64,000 nt of DNA from Halalkalibacter nanhaiisediminis (GCF_007830185.1 NZ_VLKZ01000005.1:1-64000), one strand, 5' to 3'. Numbered from the stretch's first letter, positions 46,521 through 57,779 are shown. The notes: generated by a model not told the origin, from the sequence alone. Numbers and translations: made by a program.

Positions 46521-47480
46521 ATGAAACAACATTTAGCTGAACCAGTATTAGCAGAAATGACTTTACCTGTTATTGCAGCACCTATGTTCCTTGTTTCAAG
46601 CCCGCAACTTGTTATCGAAGCTTGTAAAGGAGGAATTATTGGTTCATTTCCACTATTAAATGCACGAACGAACGAGGTTTTAATAGAGTGGATCGAACAA
46701 ATCAAACAAGAGCTTGCTGTTGCCAAAGAGAAAGATCCAGAAAGAAAAATTGCGCCATGGGCTGTGAATTTCATCTCTCACCGCACGAATAAACGATATG
46801 ATGTGGATTTGGAATTAATTAAACAATATCAGCCTCCGATTGTGATTACTTCTTTAGGTCATCCAGGGAACGTTGTTGATATTGTACATAAATACGGAGG
46901 CTTGGTGTTTTCTGATGTGAGTAATCTTAAGCATGCTAAAAAAGCAGCACAAACAGGTGTTGATGGATTGATCCTTGTTTGTGGTGGGGCAGGAGGACAC
47001 GCAGGGACGATTAATCCTCTTGCATTTATGGGAGCGGTTAAGCAATTTTGGGACGGGATTACGATTCTATCTGGATGCATTTCTAACGGTAAGGATATTT
47101 TGGCGGCGAAAGCACTAGGGGCAGATTTTGCCTATATGGGAACAAGGTTTATCGCAACTTCAGAAAGCTTAGCAGCAGATGAATATAAGAAAATGTTAAT
47201 TGATTCAACGCTCGATGACCTCATTTATACCGATGCTATAAGTGGGGTAAATGCTAATTATTTAATTCCTAGTTTAGAGAACAGAGGAATTGACCCAACA
47301 AAATTAGAGAAAAAAGCAGAGGTTGATTTATCTCATATGTCTGATGCAAAAGCTTGGAAGCACCTGTGGTCTGCAGGCCAAGGAGTAACAACAATTGAAG
47401 AAATAACTCCAATTGCTGATGTGATTGCTGATTTAAAACAAGAATATGAGGATGCACTATCCAATATCTGTTCTAAGTAA
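46521..47480 (+). CDS. Nitronate monooxygenase-like flavoprotein
   Basis: 319 residues of the NMO/2-nitropropane dioxygenase TIM-barrel family. FMN-binding GGAGGHAG and a start region PVIAAPMFLVSSP are typical. ATG 46521 is preferred since GAGAGG is eight bases upstream; ATG 46512 is too close to it. Members oxidise nitronates such as propionate 3-nitronate. Its place inside an acyl-CoA operon suggests another related flavin reaction; not determinable. Confidence 0.88.
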   Translation: MKQHLAEPVLAEMTLPVIAAPMFLVSSPQLVIEACKGGIIGSFPLLNARTNEVLIEWIEQIKQELAVAKEKDPERKIAPWAVNFISHRTNKRYDVDLELIKQYQPPIVITSLGHPGNVVDIVHKYGGLVFSDVSNLKHAKKAAQTGVDGLILVCGGAGGHAGTINPLAFMGAVKQFWDGITILSGCISNGKDILAAKALGADFAYMGTRFIATSESLAADEYKKMLIDSTLDDLIYTDAISGVNANYLIPSLENRGIDPTKLEKKAEVDLSHMSDAKAWKHLWSAGQGVTTIEEITPIADVIADLKQEYEDALSNICSK

Positions 47481-47526
47481 CAGGAACAGATAAGAAAATT
47501 CGATTTAAAGAAAAAGGAGTAGAGTC

Positions 47527-48378
47527 ATGACTGTTAATACAATTGGGGTCATTGGTGCAGGAACGATGGGAAATGGTATTGCACAAGTGGCTGCCCAGGC
47601 TGGGTGTAACGTGATATTAAGTGATGTGAATGAGGAATTAGTACAAAAAGGATTGCGAATGATTGAAAAAAATGTAGATAGAATCGTCAAAAAAGGGAAG
47701 ATCGAAGCGGCTGAAAAGGAAGAGATATTGAATCGAATAAAGCCTATTGTAGGTTTAAATGAATTGATAGATGCAGAAATCATTATTGAAGCGATTGTGG
47801 AAAAAATGAATATTAAAAAGAGCTTGTTTAAAGAGCTTGATACGATTTGTCCACCTGAAACGATTTTTGCTACGAATACATCTGGTTTGAGTATTACAGA
47901 ACTGGCTTCAGCTACAGAACGACCTACGAAAGTGATTGGGATGCACTTTTTCAACCCTGTACCAGTCATGAAGTTAGTCGAAGTGATTAAAGGAGCGGAT
48001 ACATCTGAGGAAACGTACGAAAGAGTACAACAGCTAACGGCATTGTTAGGCAAGGATGGCATTTCGATTAATGATGCACCATTATTTGTCGTCAATCGTA
48101 TTCTCGTTCCAATGATCAATGAAGCGGTTTTTGTTTTAGCAGAAGGGACGGCGAGTGCAGAGGATATCGATAAAGGAATGGTACTAGGTGCTAATCATCC
48201 AATCGGTCCCCTTGCGCTAGCTGATCTTGTCGGTTTAGATACGCTACTCTTTGTCCAAGAAACATTATATGAAGAAACATCAGATTCGAAATACCGACCA
48301 TGTCCCTTACTTAAAAAATTAGTGAGAGCAGGTCATTTAGGAAGGAAAACAGGAAGGGGATTTTATGAATATAAATGA
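47527..48378 (+). CDS. hbd: 3-hydroxybutyryl-CoA dehydrogenase
   Basis: 283 residues. N-terminal Rossmann motif GVIGAGTMGNGIA, catalytic His in GMHFFNPVPVMKLVEV, and the C-terminal helical domain with FVVNRILVPMINEA. Reduces acetoacetyl-CoA to 3-hydroxybutyryl-CoA or the reverse with NAD(P). AAAAAGGAG precedes the ATG. Completes the thiolase/dehydrogenase pair; no enoyl-CoA hydratase is seen nearby. Confidence 0.94.
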   Translation: MTVNTIGVIGAGTMGNGIAQVAAQAGCNVILSDVNEELVQKGLRMIEKNVDRIVKKGKIEAAEKEEILNRIKPIVGLNELIDAEIIIEAIVEKMNIKKSLFKELDTICPPETIFATNTSGLSITELASATERPTKVIGMHFFNPVPVMKLVEVIKGADTSEETYERVQQLTALLGKDGISINDAPLFVVNRILVPMINEAVFVLAEGTASAEDIDKGMVLGANHPIGPLALADLVGLDTLLFVQETLYEETSDSKYRPCPLLKKLVRAGHLGRKTGRGFYEYK

Positions 48379-48387
48379 AAATATTTT

Positions 48388-48421
48388 AACAGAACCTTGT
48401 CAAAATGAGGTTCTGTTTTCT
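48388..48421 (+). terminator. Terminator of the acyl-CoA operon
   Basis: A 10-bp stem AACAGAACCT/AGGTTCTGTT, then TTC; 10 bp after the dehydrogenase stop. Confidence 0.8.
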
Positions 48422-48485
48422 CAATGTTTAAAATTCTCTATAAAGGATATCGTAACTATAAAATAAGAAAGGGTGGATGCGTACA

Positions 48486-48782
48486 ATGGCTACTGTAACA
48501 GCAGGCTTTCAAGTATTGCCGAATGGGAAAGATGTAAATACAGACGGTGTGATTCCGAAAATTATTGAAGTCGTGAAAGATTCAGGGTTAAAGTACGATG
48601 TTGGTCCAATGGAGACAGTTATTGAAGGGACAATGGATGAGGTCTTTAGCTTGATCAAACAAGCACAACAAGTAGGAATTGATGAGGGTGCATCAGAAGT
48701 GCTAACAAATATTAAAATCCATTACAAACCAAATGGTGTTTCCATTAAGGAGAAATTAACGCATAGAAGTGTTGAGGTCTAA
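48486..48782 (+). CDS. MTH1187/YkoF-like thiamine-binding protein
   Basis: 98 residues from ATG 48486, preferred over ATG 48477 because AAAGGGTGG then has usual spacing. Matches the small MTH1187/YqgV family (ATVTAGFQVLPNGKD, KYDVGPMETVIEG), which has a ferredoxin-like fold and in several members binds thiamine or hydroxymethylpyrimidine. Monocistronic with its own terminator. Confidence 0.85.
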   Translation: MATVTAGFQVLPNGKDVNTDGVIPKIIEVVKDSGLKYDVGPMETVIEGTMDEVFSLIKQAQQVGIDEGASEVLTNIKIHYKPNGVSIKEKLTHRSVEV

Positions 48783-48800
48783 GACAAGAACCTTCCACGA

Positions 48801-48836
48801 AAAAAGACGTTTCTTGAATAAGGAAGCGTCTTTTTA
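48801..48836 (+). terminator. Terminator after the thiamine-binding gene
   Basis: A 15-bp stem with wobble pairs (48801-48815 with 48820-48834) ending in T. Confidence 0.88.
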
Positions 48837-48953
48837 GATCATTAATTTTGTTTTTTTATTAAATACTTTATTTTCAGAAAATCAATCGATATACTTATTG
48901 TAGAATATTTACAGTAACGGTTAACAGATATATAAGGAAAAGAGTGAAGAAAT

Positions 48954-49079
48954 ATGAAGGCAATCGTATGATATGAAGTAGGAGAACGCTTTCCATTAGA
49001 AGCTGTGTCGGAAGCTCATGAATATGTGGAAAGTAGACAAAGCACGGGTAAAGCTTTATGGATACCTGGCAAGAGATGA
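48954..49079 (+). pseudogene. Quinone oxidoreductase/ADH remnant
   Basis: Starts MKAIV, typical of zinc-type alcohol dehydrogenase/quinone oxidoreductases, then a TGA. The same frame continues with the extreme C-terminal signature FPLEAVSEAHEYVESRQSTG. About 280 codons are missing between. GGAAAAGAG lies upstream. Confidence 0.75.
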
Positions 49080-49138
49080 GACGAGTATAAGAGGAGAAAA
49101 AAGTAGTAAAATGTAGTATAGAAGAAAGGGTGGTTGAT

Positions 49139-49786
49139 ATGAAGATTAATCCAGATGACTTAACAGTAAAAGAAAGCTATAAGCTATTGCAGGGAAGTGT
49201 TGTGCCACGCCCTATTGCTTGGGTATCAACAATTTCGGGAGATGGGAAGAATAATTTAGCACCATTTAGCTTTTTTACGGTTGGATCGAGACAACCGCCG
49301 ATGCTTGTGATTTCAATTGGTCCAGGCGTGGGAGAACGAGAAGGAACGATTAAAGATACGTTAACAAATATCCGTGATCAAAAAGAGTTTGTTGTAAATA
49401 TTGTGTCTGCTCCTCTTGGCAATGAAATGCATCGTAGTGGTGAGAATCTTGCAAGTGATGTGGATGAGTTTGAGTACACAGGGCTTACTGCAGCGGAAAG
49501 TGTCGTTGTGAAAGTACCACGGGTGAAAGAATCACCAGTTAATATGGAGTGTAAGCTTCACGACATTATCCAGCTTGGAAGTGATCATCTTATTATTGGT
49601 CAGGTGGTACAATTTCATGTAAAGGATGAGCTTTATGACAATGGCAGAATTAATCTTGAGAAGCTTGCTCCATTAGGCAGATTAGCAGGAACTTATACGC
49701 CTGTGGAAACGATTTTCACGCTTCCTCATGACAACCTAGAACAAGTCTTGACGACACCAGTGGATAAAAGTAAGACCGATAAATGA
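49139..49786 (+). CDS. Flavin reductase-like FMN-binding protein
   Basis: 215 residues from ATG 49139 with AAAGGGTGG upstream. Flavin reductase-like domain: VVPRPIAWVSTISGDGK, NLAPFSFFTVGSRQPPM, and an FMN contact region around IGPGVGER. Soluble split barrel. It may supply reduced flavin or act on an unknown substrate; no partner is evident beyond the downstream transporter. Confidence 0.88.
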   Translation: MKINPDDLTVKESYKLLQGSVVPRPIAWVSTISGDGKNNLAPFSFFTVGSRQPPMLVISIGPGVGEREGTIKDTLTNIRDQKEFVVNIVSAPLGNEMHRSGENLASDVDEFEYTGLTAAESVVVKVPRVKESPVNMECKLHDIIQLGSDHLIIGQVVQFHVKDELYDNGRINLEKLAPLGRLAGTYTPVETIFTLPHDNLEQVLTTPVDKSKTDK

Positions 49787-49874
49787 TAATGGAAACTCAA
49801 TTTAAACAAGTGGAAAAGATAAGCTGCAATACTGATTATCAAGTATCTAGACAAGAGAATAGAGTCAGGATGTC

Positions 49875-51110
49875 ATGAGGGGAGAGTCGTTACAGCTAAA
49901 TCGTGTGCAGGTAGATGCCTATCTTGCTTGGAAAATGCTTGGGTGGTTACTCCTTGCCCAAATTATGGTTGCTTTAGTTGGGAGAAGTTTAGCACCACTT
50001 GCGCCTCTTATGGCCGAGGATTTACAGCTAACTAATGCACAAGTGGGGCTTTTTCCTTCCTTTCTCTTCTTAGGACAAATGCTTGTTAGTATTCCATCAG
50101 GGTTACTTGTCGATCGAATTGGAACGCGTAGGCTCTTGTTGGTTGTCTGTTTTTTACTTGGTGCTTCTTATTTAGTGGCATCATTCCTTACTTCTTTTGT
50201 GTGGATACTAGTCTTTATTATGCTAGGTGGAATGGCGTATGGGACAATGCATCCTGTTACGAATCGAGGCATTCTTTACTGGTTTCCTGAAAGACGTCGA
50301 GGCACAGCAATGGGCATTAAGCAGATGGGGGTTACATTTGGGTCTGCATTAGCAGCTATTTTACTTCTACCACTCGCCCTTACCATCGGATGGAGAATAG
50401 CAATGGCTGTTGCCTGCCTATTATTAATTTTTGCTGGTATTCTTTCTTATTGGAGCTATAAAGAACGTCCGATCGAAGAAAAAGTAAAGAGTGTAGACAA
50501 GGGTCCATTAGTATCTCAAGTACTAAGTGTGATCAAACACCGTCCTTTATTGCTAATCAGTCTTGTTGCTTTTTTATTAAATGGAGCACAAATGACGTTA
50601 AATGTGTATTTAATATTTTTTGTTAGTAATGAGCTTCTTTATAGTTTAGCGATTGCAGGAATGATGCTTGTATTATCAGAGGTCGGGGGATCTGTTGGAA
50701 GGATTGTTTGGGGAACGATGAGTGACACATTGTTTAAAGGTAGTCGTTTTGCTGTCATGCTCTTGCTTACAATAATTGCATTTTCGGGTATGTTCACAAT
50801 GTCCTTTTTACAAACGACAATTCCTTTATGGCTGCTAACAATGATTATTTTTATATTGGGGTTCGCCGTTTCAGGGTTCAATGGTTTATGGATGAATATC
50901 GCAACAGAGTTGACTCCACCAGATAAAGCTGGGCTAGCAAGCGGTGTGAGTCTCACGATTGGTTCAATGGGAGTTATCACCCTACCACCGCTGTTTGGGC
51001 TTATCGTCGATATGAGCGGAAGCTTTACGTTAGCATGGATGTTTATGTCCATTTTAATGATTGTCGCAATAGGTTTATTAATAGGACTGAGAAAACGAAG
51101 ATCATTTTAA
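49875..51110 (+). CDS. MFS transporter
   Basis: 411 residues with about twelve membrane segments. The motif A loop is GLLVDRIGTRRLLL after segment 2, with GIKQMGVTFGSA in segment 5. Resembles anion/cation or cyanate-type symporters in the major facilitator family. The only start with any upstream match (CAGGA) is ATG 49875. Lies 88 bp after the flavin reductase gene and may be co-transcribed. Substrate unknown. Confidence 0.85.
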   Translation: MRGESLQLNRVQVDAYLAWKMLGWLLLAQIMVALVGRSLAPLAPLMAEDLQLTNAQVGLFPSFLFLGQMLVSIPSGLLVDRIGTRRLLLVVCFLLGASYLVASFLTSFVWILVFIMLGGMAYGTMHPVTNRGILYWFPERRRGTAMGIKQMGVTFGSALAAILLLPLALTIGWRIAMAVACLLLIFAGILSYWSYKERPIEEKVKSVDKGPLVSQVLSVIKHRPLLLISLVAFLLNGAQMTLNVYLIFFVSNELLYSLAIAGMMLVLSEVGGSVGRIVWGTMSDTLFKGSRFAVMLLLTIIAFSGMFTMSFLQTTIPLWLLTMIIFILGFAVSGFNGLWMNIATELTPPDKAGLASGVSLTIGSMGVITLPPLFGLIVDMSGSFTLAWMFMSILMIVAIGLLIGLRKRRSF

Positions 51111-51131
51111 GAGAATAATAAATTCATTAAG

Positions 51132-51166
51132 GTATCCTTACTTAAGTCATTTAAGGATACTTTTTT
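51132..51166 (+). terminator. Terminator after the MFS gene
   Basis: Stem GTATCCTTA/TAAGGATAC (51132-51140 with 51152-51160), then six T. Confidence 0.9.
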
Positions 51167-51210
51167 GTTTCCTAAGAGCAAGGTGAAGAGGTAGTACAGT
51201 TTTTTATGTT

Positions 51211-51239
51211 TTGACATTACTTTTGTGACTTGTTTTAAT
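51211..51239 (+). promoter_or_regulatory. Sigma-A promoter of glpP
   Basis: -35 TTGACA (51211-51216), 17-bp spacer, -10 TTTAAT (51234-51239). Confidence 0.7.
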
Positions 51240-51271
51240 TAAACGGAGTAAGTGCGAAGGAGTTGATCATA

Positions 51272-51829
51272 ATGGTCACGCATGATTTTGACGGGCAACG
51301 CATTTTTCCAGCAGCGAGGTCGGTAAAGGAATTTGAGAAATTAGTCAAAAGTGATTTTGAAGTGATTATTTTGTTAAATAGTCATATTGGACAATTGAAG
51401 AGCTTGATTCAACTGGCAAAAAGCGCGAATAAAAAAGTATTTGTGCATGCGGATCTCATCCAAGGATTAAAGAATGATGAATATGCGGCGCAATTTCTTT
51501 GTCAGGACATTCGGCCTGCAGGGATTATTTCAACAAGAAAAAATGTTGTCTTAACAGCAAAGAAAAACAAAATTATTGCGATTCAACGTCTATTTTTGCT
51601 TGATTCTATTGCCCTCGAATCAAGTTATAAGTTACTTGAGACGACACAGCCTGATTATATTGAGGTGCTTCCTGGAGTCATGCCACACATTATTCAAGAA
51701 GTTTTCGAAAAAACAGGAATTCCAATTATCGCTGGTGGATTAATTCGTGAAAAAGAGGAAGTAAAAAGAGCCTTAGAAGCTGGTGCGGTAGGAGTCACGA
51801 CATCTAGGCAAGATTTATGGGATGTGTAA
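51272..51829 (+). CDS. glpP: Glycerol operon antiterminator GlpP
   Basis: 185 residues from ATG 51272, with AAGGAG nine bases upstream. GlpP family, an RNA-binding TIM-barrel-like protein activated by glycerol-3-phosphate: FPAARSVKEFEKL, VFVHADLIQGLKND, DYIEVLPGVMPH, IIAGGLIREKEEV. It lets RNA polymerase pass the leader terminators in front of glpF and glpD, both present here. Confidence 0.93.
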   Translation: MVTHDFDGQRIFPAARSVKEFEKLVKSDFEVIILLNSHIGQLKSLIQLAKSANKKVFVHADLIQGLKNDEYAAQFLCQDIRPAGIISTRKNVVLTAKKNKIIAIQRLFLLDSIALESSYKLLETTQPDYIEVLPGVMPHIIQEVFEKTGIPIIAGGLIREKEEVKRALEAGAVGVTTSRQDLWDV

Positions 51830-51878
51830 TAGTTTATTCGAAAGGTAAAATAAACTTAATTTTCTAAAAATTAAAACG

Positions 51879-51907
51879 TTGACAGCGTTTACATGATATG
51901 TTTTACT
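51879..51907 (+). promoter_or_regulatory. glpFK promoter with cre site
   Basis: -35 TTGACA (51879-51884) and -10 TTTACT (51902-51907) with a 17-bp spacer. TGACAGCGTTTACA at 51880-51893 fits the CcpA cre consensus at every defined position and overlaps the -35, which predicts glucose repression. Confidence 0.85.
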
Positions 51908-51909
51908 AC

Positions 51910-52004
51910 TAGTAAGTTAATAATTTGTGACGGAGATTCGGAGACTAGCAGCTTACCTATCGTAATACTTGAGATAGGGAAGGTTTTTGCTGGTCTCTTT
52001 TTTT
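51910..52004 (+). promoter_or_regulatory. glpF leader: GlpP-responsive terminator
   Basis: A conserved segment AGTAAGTTAAT...CGGAGATTCGGAGA (51911-51944) precedes and overlaps a long terminator stem (51941-51950 with 51988-51997, plus an inner stem), followed by T7. The same segment stands before glpD. GlpP binding would prevent terminator formation. Confidence 0.88.
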
Positions 52005-52046
52005 CTCTCTTTAATTTTTATTAATAACAATGAAGGAGGAAATTGC

Positions 52047-52871
52047 ATGTTGCCATTTATGGGGGAGTTAATCGGTACAATGATTTTGATTGTGTTTGGT
52101 GGTGGGGTTGTCGCTGGTGCAGTCTTGAAAAAAACAAAATCAGAAAATGGTGGATGGATGGTGATTACAGCTGCATGGGGATTAGGGGTTGCAACAGCCA
52201 TTTATGCTGTAGGACAATTTAGTGGTGCTCATCTTAATCCAGCCGTTACTGTCGGGCTTGCGCTTGTGGGGGAGTTTCCTTGGAGTGACGTACCTGGTTA
52301 TATTGTAGCTCAAGTACTTGGTGCTTTCATTGGCGCAACTCTCGTATGGTTGCATTATTACCCTCATTGGAAGGAAACAGATGATCAAGGTGCGAAATTA
52401 GCTGTCTTTTCCACATCGCCAGCTATTCGTCATACTCCATCAAATTACTTTAGTGAAGTATTTGGAACATTTATACTTGTACTTGGAATTCTGGCAATTG
52501 GGGCAAATCAATTTACAGAAGGATTAAATCCACTAATTGTCGGCTTACTCATTGTGGTAATTGGCTTATCTTTAGGAGGAACAACTGGCTATGCAATTAA
52601 TCCTGCTCGTGATTTAGGCCCACGTATTGCTCATTTTCTATGGCCAATAGCGAAAAAGGGGGATTCCGAATGGGGATATGCGTGGGTTCCGATTGTAGGT
52701 CCGATCATCGGTGGTGGCTTAGGAGCTTTAACACATGCAGCATTGTTTGAAGGAATCGTTTATTCAGCATTATGGGTGTTTATTGCAGCATTTTTTGTTG
52801 TGTTAATCATAAGCATCAGACTAGAGAAGAAAGCAAGCCTTATTGAAAAAAAGAAAACAGTAGTAGCTTAA
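52047..52871 (+). CDS. glpF: Glycerol uptake facilitator
   Basis: 274 residues from ATG 52047, with AAGGAGG seven bases upstream; an earlier ATG at 51987 lies inside the leader terminator. Aquaglyceroporin with six membrane segments and the two pore motifs HLNPAVT and AINPARD. It passes glycerol across the cytoplasmic membrane for GlpK. Confidence 0.95.
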   Translation: MLPFMGELIGTMILIVFGGGVVAGAVLKKTKSENGGWMVITAAWGLGVATAIYAVGQFSGAHLNPAVTVGLALVGEFPWSDVPGYIVAQVLGAFIGATLVWLHYYPHWKETDDQGAKLAVFSTSPAIRHTPSNYFSEVFGTFILVLGILAIGANQFTEGLNPLIVGLLIVVIGLSLGGTTGYAINPARDLGPRIAHFLWPIAKKGDSEWGYAWVPIVGPIIGGGLGALTHAALFEGIVYSALWVFIAAFFVVLIISIRLEKKASLIEKKKTVVA

Positions 52872-52878
52872 TTGATAA

Positions 52879-54402
<1,524 letters not shown>

Positions 54403-54408
54403 TAAATC

Positions 54409-54438
54409 TTGCAATGTTCATAGAATGTGATATATACT
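54409..54438 (+). promoter_or_regulatory. glpD promoter
   Basis: -35 TTGCAA (54409-54414), 18-bp spacer, -10 TATACT (54433-54438). Confidence 0.65.
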
Positions 54439-54439
54439 C

Positions 54440-54539
54440 TTAGTAAGTTAATTATTGCGGTCGGAGATTAGGAGAAGACCACAACTCTCTATTTTTAGTG
54501 AAAACTGAGATAGAGCGGTTGTGGTCTTCTCTTTTTTTT
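54440..54539 (+). promoter_or_regulatory. glpD leader: GlpP-responsive terminator
   Basis: AGTAAGTTAATTATT...CGGAGATTAGGAGA (54442-54475) repeats the glpF leader segment. The overlapping terminator stem (54472-54485 with 54518-54531) has an inner stem and eight T after it. Confidence 0.88.
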
Positions 54540-54651
54540 CACAGGAGTTTATAGAGTAGTGAAAAATTGAAGTTTCAAGGATGTCTAACAACTAAGGCTT
54601 TGCCGTTAATAAATGGGTGATAAACCTTATCTAATACGAGGAGTGATTGTA

Positions 54652-56331
54652 ATGGGAACTTTCTCTAGTCTAAAACGATTAGATTATTTAGAGGAAATGA
54701 GTAAGCAGGAACTAGATCTATTAGTCATAGGTGGAGGAATTACGGGTGCAGGAATTGCTCTTGATGCTGGAGTAAGAGGGATTCACACAGGTTTAATTGA
54801 GATGCAAGATTTTGCAGCGGGAACGTCGAGCAGATCAACAAAGCTCGTCCATGGTGGTTTGCGTTATTTAAAACAGTTTGAGGTAAAGCTTGTCGCTGAA
54901 GTTGGAAAAGAGCGAGCAATCGTGTATGAAAATGCACCCCATGTGACAACACCTGAATGGATGTTACTCCCAATGATCGAGGGAGGTACATTTGGAAAAA
55001 TGGCTACTTCAATTGGTTTAAAAGTGTATGACTATTTAGCAGGTGTGAAAAGAACAGAACGTCGCAAAATGCTGAGTAAGCAGGAAACTCTGCAAAAAGA
55101 GCCACTCATTATGAAAAACGGTCTTAAAGGTGGAGGGGTTTATGTTGAATATCGCACGGATGATGCTCGTTTAACATTAGAAGTCATAAAAGAAGCCGTT
55201 GATCGTGGGGTAAAAGCCGTCAATTATGCGAAGGCTGAGGGCTTTATTTATCAAGATGGAAAGGCTGTTGCTGTTAAAGTGAAAGACATCCTCTCTGGTA
55301 AAACGTATGATATTTATGCAAAGAAAATCGTCAATGCAGCTGGCCCTTGGGTTGATACGCTCCGTGAGAAGGATGGTTCGAAAAAAGGAAAATACCTTCA
55401 CCTAACAAAGGGTGTTCACTTAGTGATTGACGGGAACCGTTTCCCACTGAAGCAAGCTGTTTATTTTGATACTGCTAAGAAGGATGGTCGCATGGTATTT
55501 GCGATACCACGTGATGGGAAGACGTATGTGGGAACAACTGATACATTTTATAAAGATGAGATTGCTCATCCAAGAATGACAACAGAAGATCGTGATTACA
55601 TTATTGATGCCATTAATTATATGTTCCCGAGCGTTCAAATGACAAAAAATGATATTGAATCTAGTTGGACGGGTTTAAGACCACTTATTCATGAGGAAGG
55701 AAAAAGTGCATCAGAAATTTCCCGTAAAGATGAAATTTTCGTCTCAGAGTCTGGGTTGATATCAATTGCTGGTGGAAAACTGACTGGCTACCGTAAAATG
55801 GCTGAAAGAATTATCGATCTCGTAGCGAAAGATTTAGGAAACGATCAGTCATGTACAACAGATCGCATCACTCTTTCTGGGGGAGATGTTGGTGGCTCTA
55901 CTATGTTTGAACAGTTCATAATGAAAAAAGTTTCAGAGGGTAAGGCTCTTGGTATGTCAGAGAACGATGCTTGGAAAATGGTGAAATTGTATGGAACAAA
56001 CGTAGATAAGGTTTTCGCCAACTACACGAACGGACAAGAAAAAGCTAAGGAAAACAATCTTTCACCACTTGTCTATGCCCAGCTTCATTATGGAATCGAG
56101 GAAGAGATGGTGACAACACCGATTGATTTCTTTAATCGTCGTACAGGGGCACTGTTTTTCAATATTGATTGGGTATTAGAATGGAAAGAGAGTGTTATCT
56201 CTTATATGAAAAAAGAATTTCAGTGGACGAATGAAGAGGCAAATCAACATAAGGATTACTTAGAGTCAGAGATGCATTATGCAAAGCATCCAGTTGATGA
56301 GCATCAAGAAGAAAATAAACAAATCATCTAA
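54652..56331 (+). CDS. glpD: Glycerol-3-phosphate dehydrogenase, aerobic
   Basis: 559 residues from ATG 54652, with GAGGAG upstream. FAD-binding LLVIGGGITGAGIALDAG at about 23, then SSRSTKLVHGGLRYL, both GlpD signatures. Oxidises glycerol-3-phosphate to dihydroxyacetone phosphate at the membrane and feeds electrons to quinone. Separately transcribed but shares the GlpP leader with glpFK. Confidence 0.96.
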   Translation: MGTFSSLKRLDYLEEMSKQELDLLVIGGGITGAGIALDAGVRGIHTGLIEMQDFAAGTSSRSTKLVHGGLRYLKQFEVKLVAEVGKERAIVYENAPHVTTPEWMLLPMIEGGTFGKMATSIGLKVYDYLAGVKRTERRKMLSKQETLQKEPLIMKNGLKGGGVYVEYRTDDARLTLEVIKEAVDRGVKAVNYAKAEGFIYQDGKAVAVKVKDILSGKTYDIYAKKIVNAAGPWVDTLREKDGSKKGKYLHLTKGVHLVIDGNRFPLKQAVYFDTAKKDGRMVFAIPRDGKTYVGTTDTFYKDEIAHPRMTTEDRDYIIDAINYMFPSVQMTKNDIESSWTGLRPLIHEEGKSASEISRKDEIFVSESGLISIAGGKLTGYRKMAERIIDLVAKDLGNDQSCTTDRITLSGGDVGGSTMFEQFIMKKVSEGKALGMSENDAWKMVKLYGTNVDKVFANYTNGQEKAKENNLSPLVYAQLHYGIEEEMVTTPIDFFNRRTGALFFNIDWVLEWKESVISYMKKEFQWTNEEANQHKDYLESEMHYAKHPVDEHQEENKQII

Positions 56332-56346
56332 AATAGCAATATGAAA

Positions 56347-56382
56347 AAAAGGTTGACTAGTCAAAAATAGTCAGCCTTTTTC
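56347..56382 (+). terminator. Terminator after glpD
   Basis: Stem AAAAGGTTGACTA/TAGTCAGCCTTTT (56347-56359 with 56368-56380). Confidence 0.88.
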
Positions 56383-56510
56383 AATTGATATTCGGAAGTA
56401 GGATTGATTTTTTCTTTCTATTTGGAATGTTTTCTCCAAATATTGATAAGAGAAACGTATAATGAAATTGGTTGAGGTTAACAGAGTTTAAAAAGTAATG
56501 GGGTGAATAG

Positions 56511-57779
56511 ATGAGTAGAAAAAAGCAAAATGCGTGGGTGATCTTAATTATCACTTTTGCAGCTTTAATGCTTGTTCAAGGAATTCGTCTTTCTTTTGGC
56601 GCTTTTTTAACACCTTGGGAAGATTCATTTCAATCAAGCCGTGCTGAAATTTCAGCCGTTGCTTTTGTTAGTTACTTAGTGTTTGGTATTATTCAGCCTT
56701 TTGTCGGACGACTCATTGATCGGATAGGGGCCAAAAAGGTTCTGATGATCAGTGTTCTCGTTGTTTCTGTTTCGATGATGCTTACATCAGTTGCAACTAC
56801 ACCATGGCAGTTGATGGTTATTTATGGAGTCATTGCATCAGTAGGATTTGGAGGAGCCTCCAATGTGTTAGGTACAGTTGTTGTGACAAAGTGGTTTACG
56901 GCAAGACGAGGATTAGCAATTGGGATTATGACCGCGGGTACGGCTTCAGGACAATTTTTTGTTGTGCCTCTCTCAATTTTCACGATTTATGCATTCGGAT
57001 GGAATATGGCCATTATGCTGCTTGGACTTTTACTTCTTGTTGTCATTGCTCCAGTTATTTATTTCTTCTATGTCTCGCTTCCACAAGAGCGTGGGATTGA
57101 TCCATATGGTGGACAGCACACGCAAGTAAATCTTAAGCAGGAAGAAAAAAAGAAAGTATCTCCATTTGCTGTAATAAGCCAATTATTACGAAGCAGATCG
57201 TTTTTATTTTTACTACTTCCTTTTTTTGTGTGTGGCTTTACAACAAGTGGTCTTATCGATACACATCTTGTTCCGTTTGCTCAGTATTGCGGCCTGTCAG
57301 CTGCTTTTGCAGGAACAGCTATTAGTGTTCTCGCTTTATTTAATTTTTCAGGAACGATTGTCTCTGGTTTTCTTTCAGATAAGTGGGATTGTCGATGGAT
57401 GCTCGGGGGATTGTACGGGATTCGTGCATTAACGATTGTGTTACTCATTGTTATTATTTATGAACCGACGCTATTTGGGTTTGTGATTAGTAATTCATTT
57501 CTGCTTATGCTTTTTTCTGTTTCGTTTGGCATTGTTGATTTTTCAACAGTTGCCCCAACAATGAAACTCGCTTCACAGTATTTTGATCCATCGGCTTTAG
57601 GTTTTATTATTGGTTTATTTTTCTTTAGTCACCAAATTGGAGCAGCGCTCGGTTCCTATGTACCTGGTCTCATTTTTGATGCAACTGGTGGGTATGAGGG
57701 TACCTTCTATATGGCCATAATTTTGTGTGTCATTGCATCTTTAATGAGTTTTTTATTACCAAAAGTCAAGAATGCTTAA
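56511..57779 (+). CDS. MFS transporter, oxalate/formate or monocarboxylate type
   Basis: 422 residues, about twelve membrane segments. Motif A GRLIDRIGAKKVLM after segment 2 and SKWLTARRG-like VTKWFTARRGLAIG are typical of the OFA/monocarboxylate group. GGGGTG precedes the ATG. Single gene between glpD and ferritin. Substrate not determinable. Confidence 0.87.
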   Translation: MSRKKQNAWVILIITFAALMLVQGIRLSFGAFLTPWEDSFQSSRAEISAVAFVSYLVFGIIQPFVGRLIDRIGAKKVLMISVLVVSVSMMLTSVATTPWQLMVIYGVIASVGFGGASNVLGTVVVTKWFTARRGLAIGIMTAGTASGQFFVVPLSIFTIYAFGWNMAIMLLGLLLLVVIAPVIYFFYVSLPQERGIDPYGGQHTQVNLKQEEKKKVSPFAVISQLLRSRSFLFLLLPFFVCGFTTSGLIDTHLVPFAQYCGLSAAFAGTAISVLALFNFSGTIVSGFLSDKWDCRWMLGGLYGIRALTIVLLIVIIYEPTLFGFVISNSFLLMLFSVSFGIVDFSTVAPTMKLASQYFDPSALGFIIGLFFFSHQIGAALGSYVPGLIFDATGGYEGTFYMAIILCVIASLMSFLLPKVKNA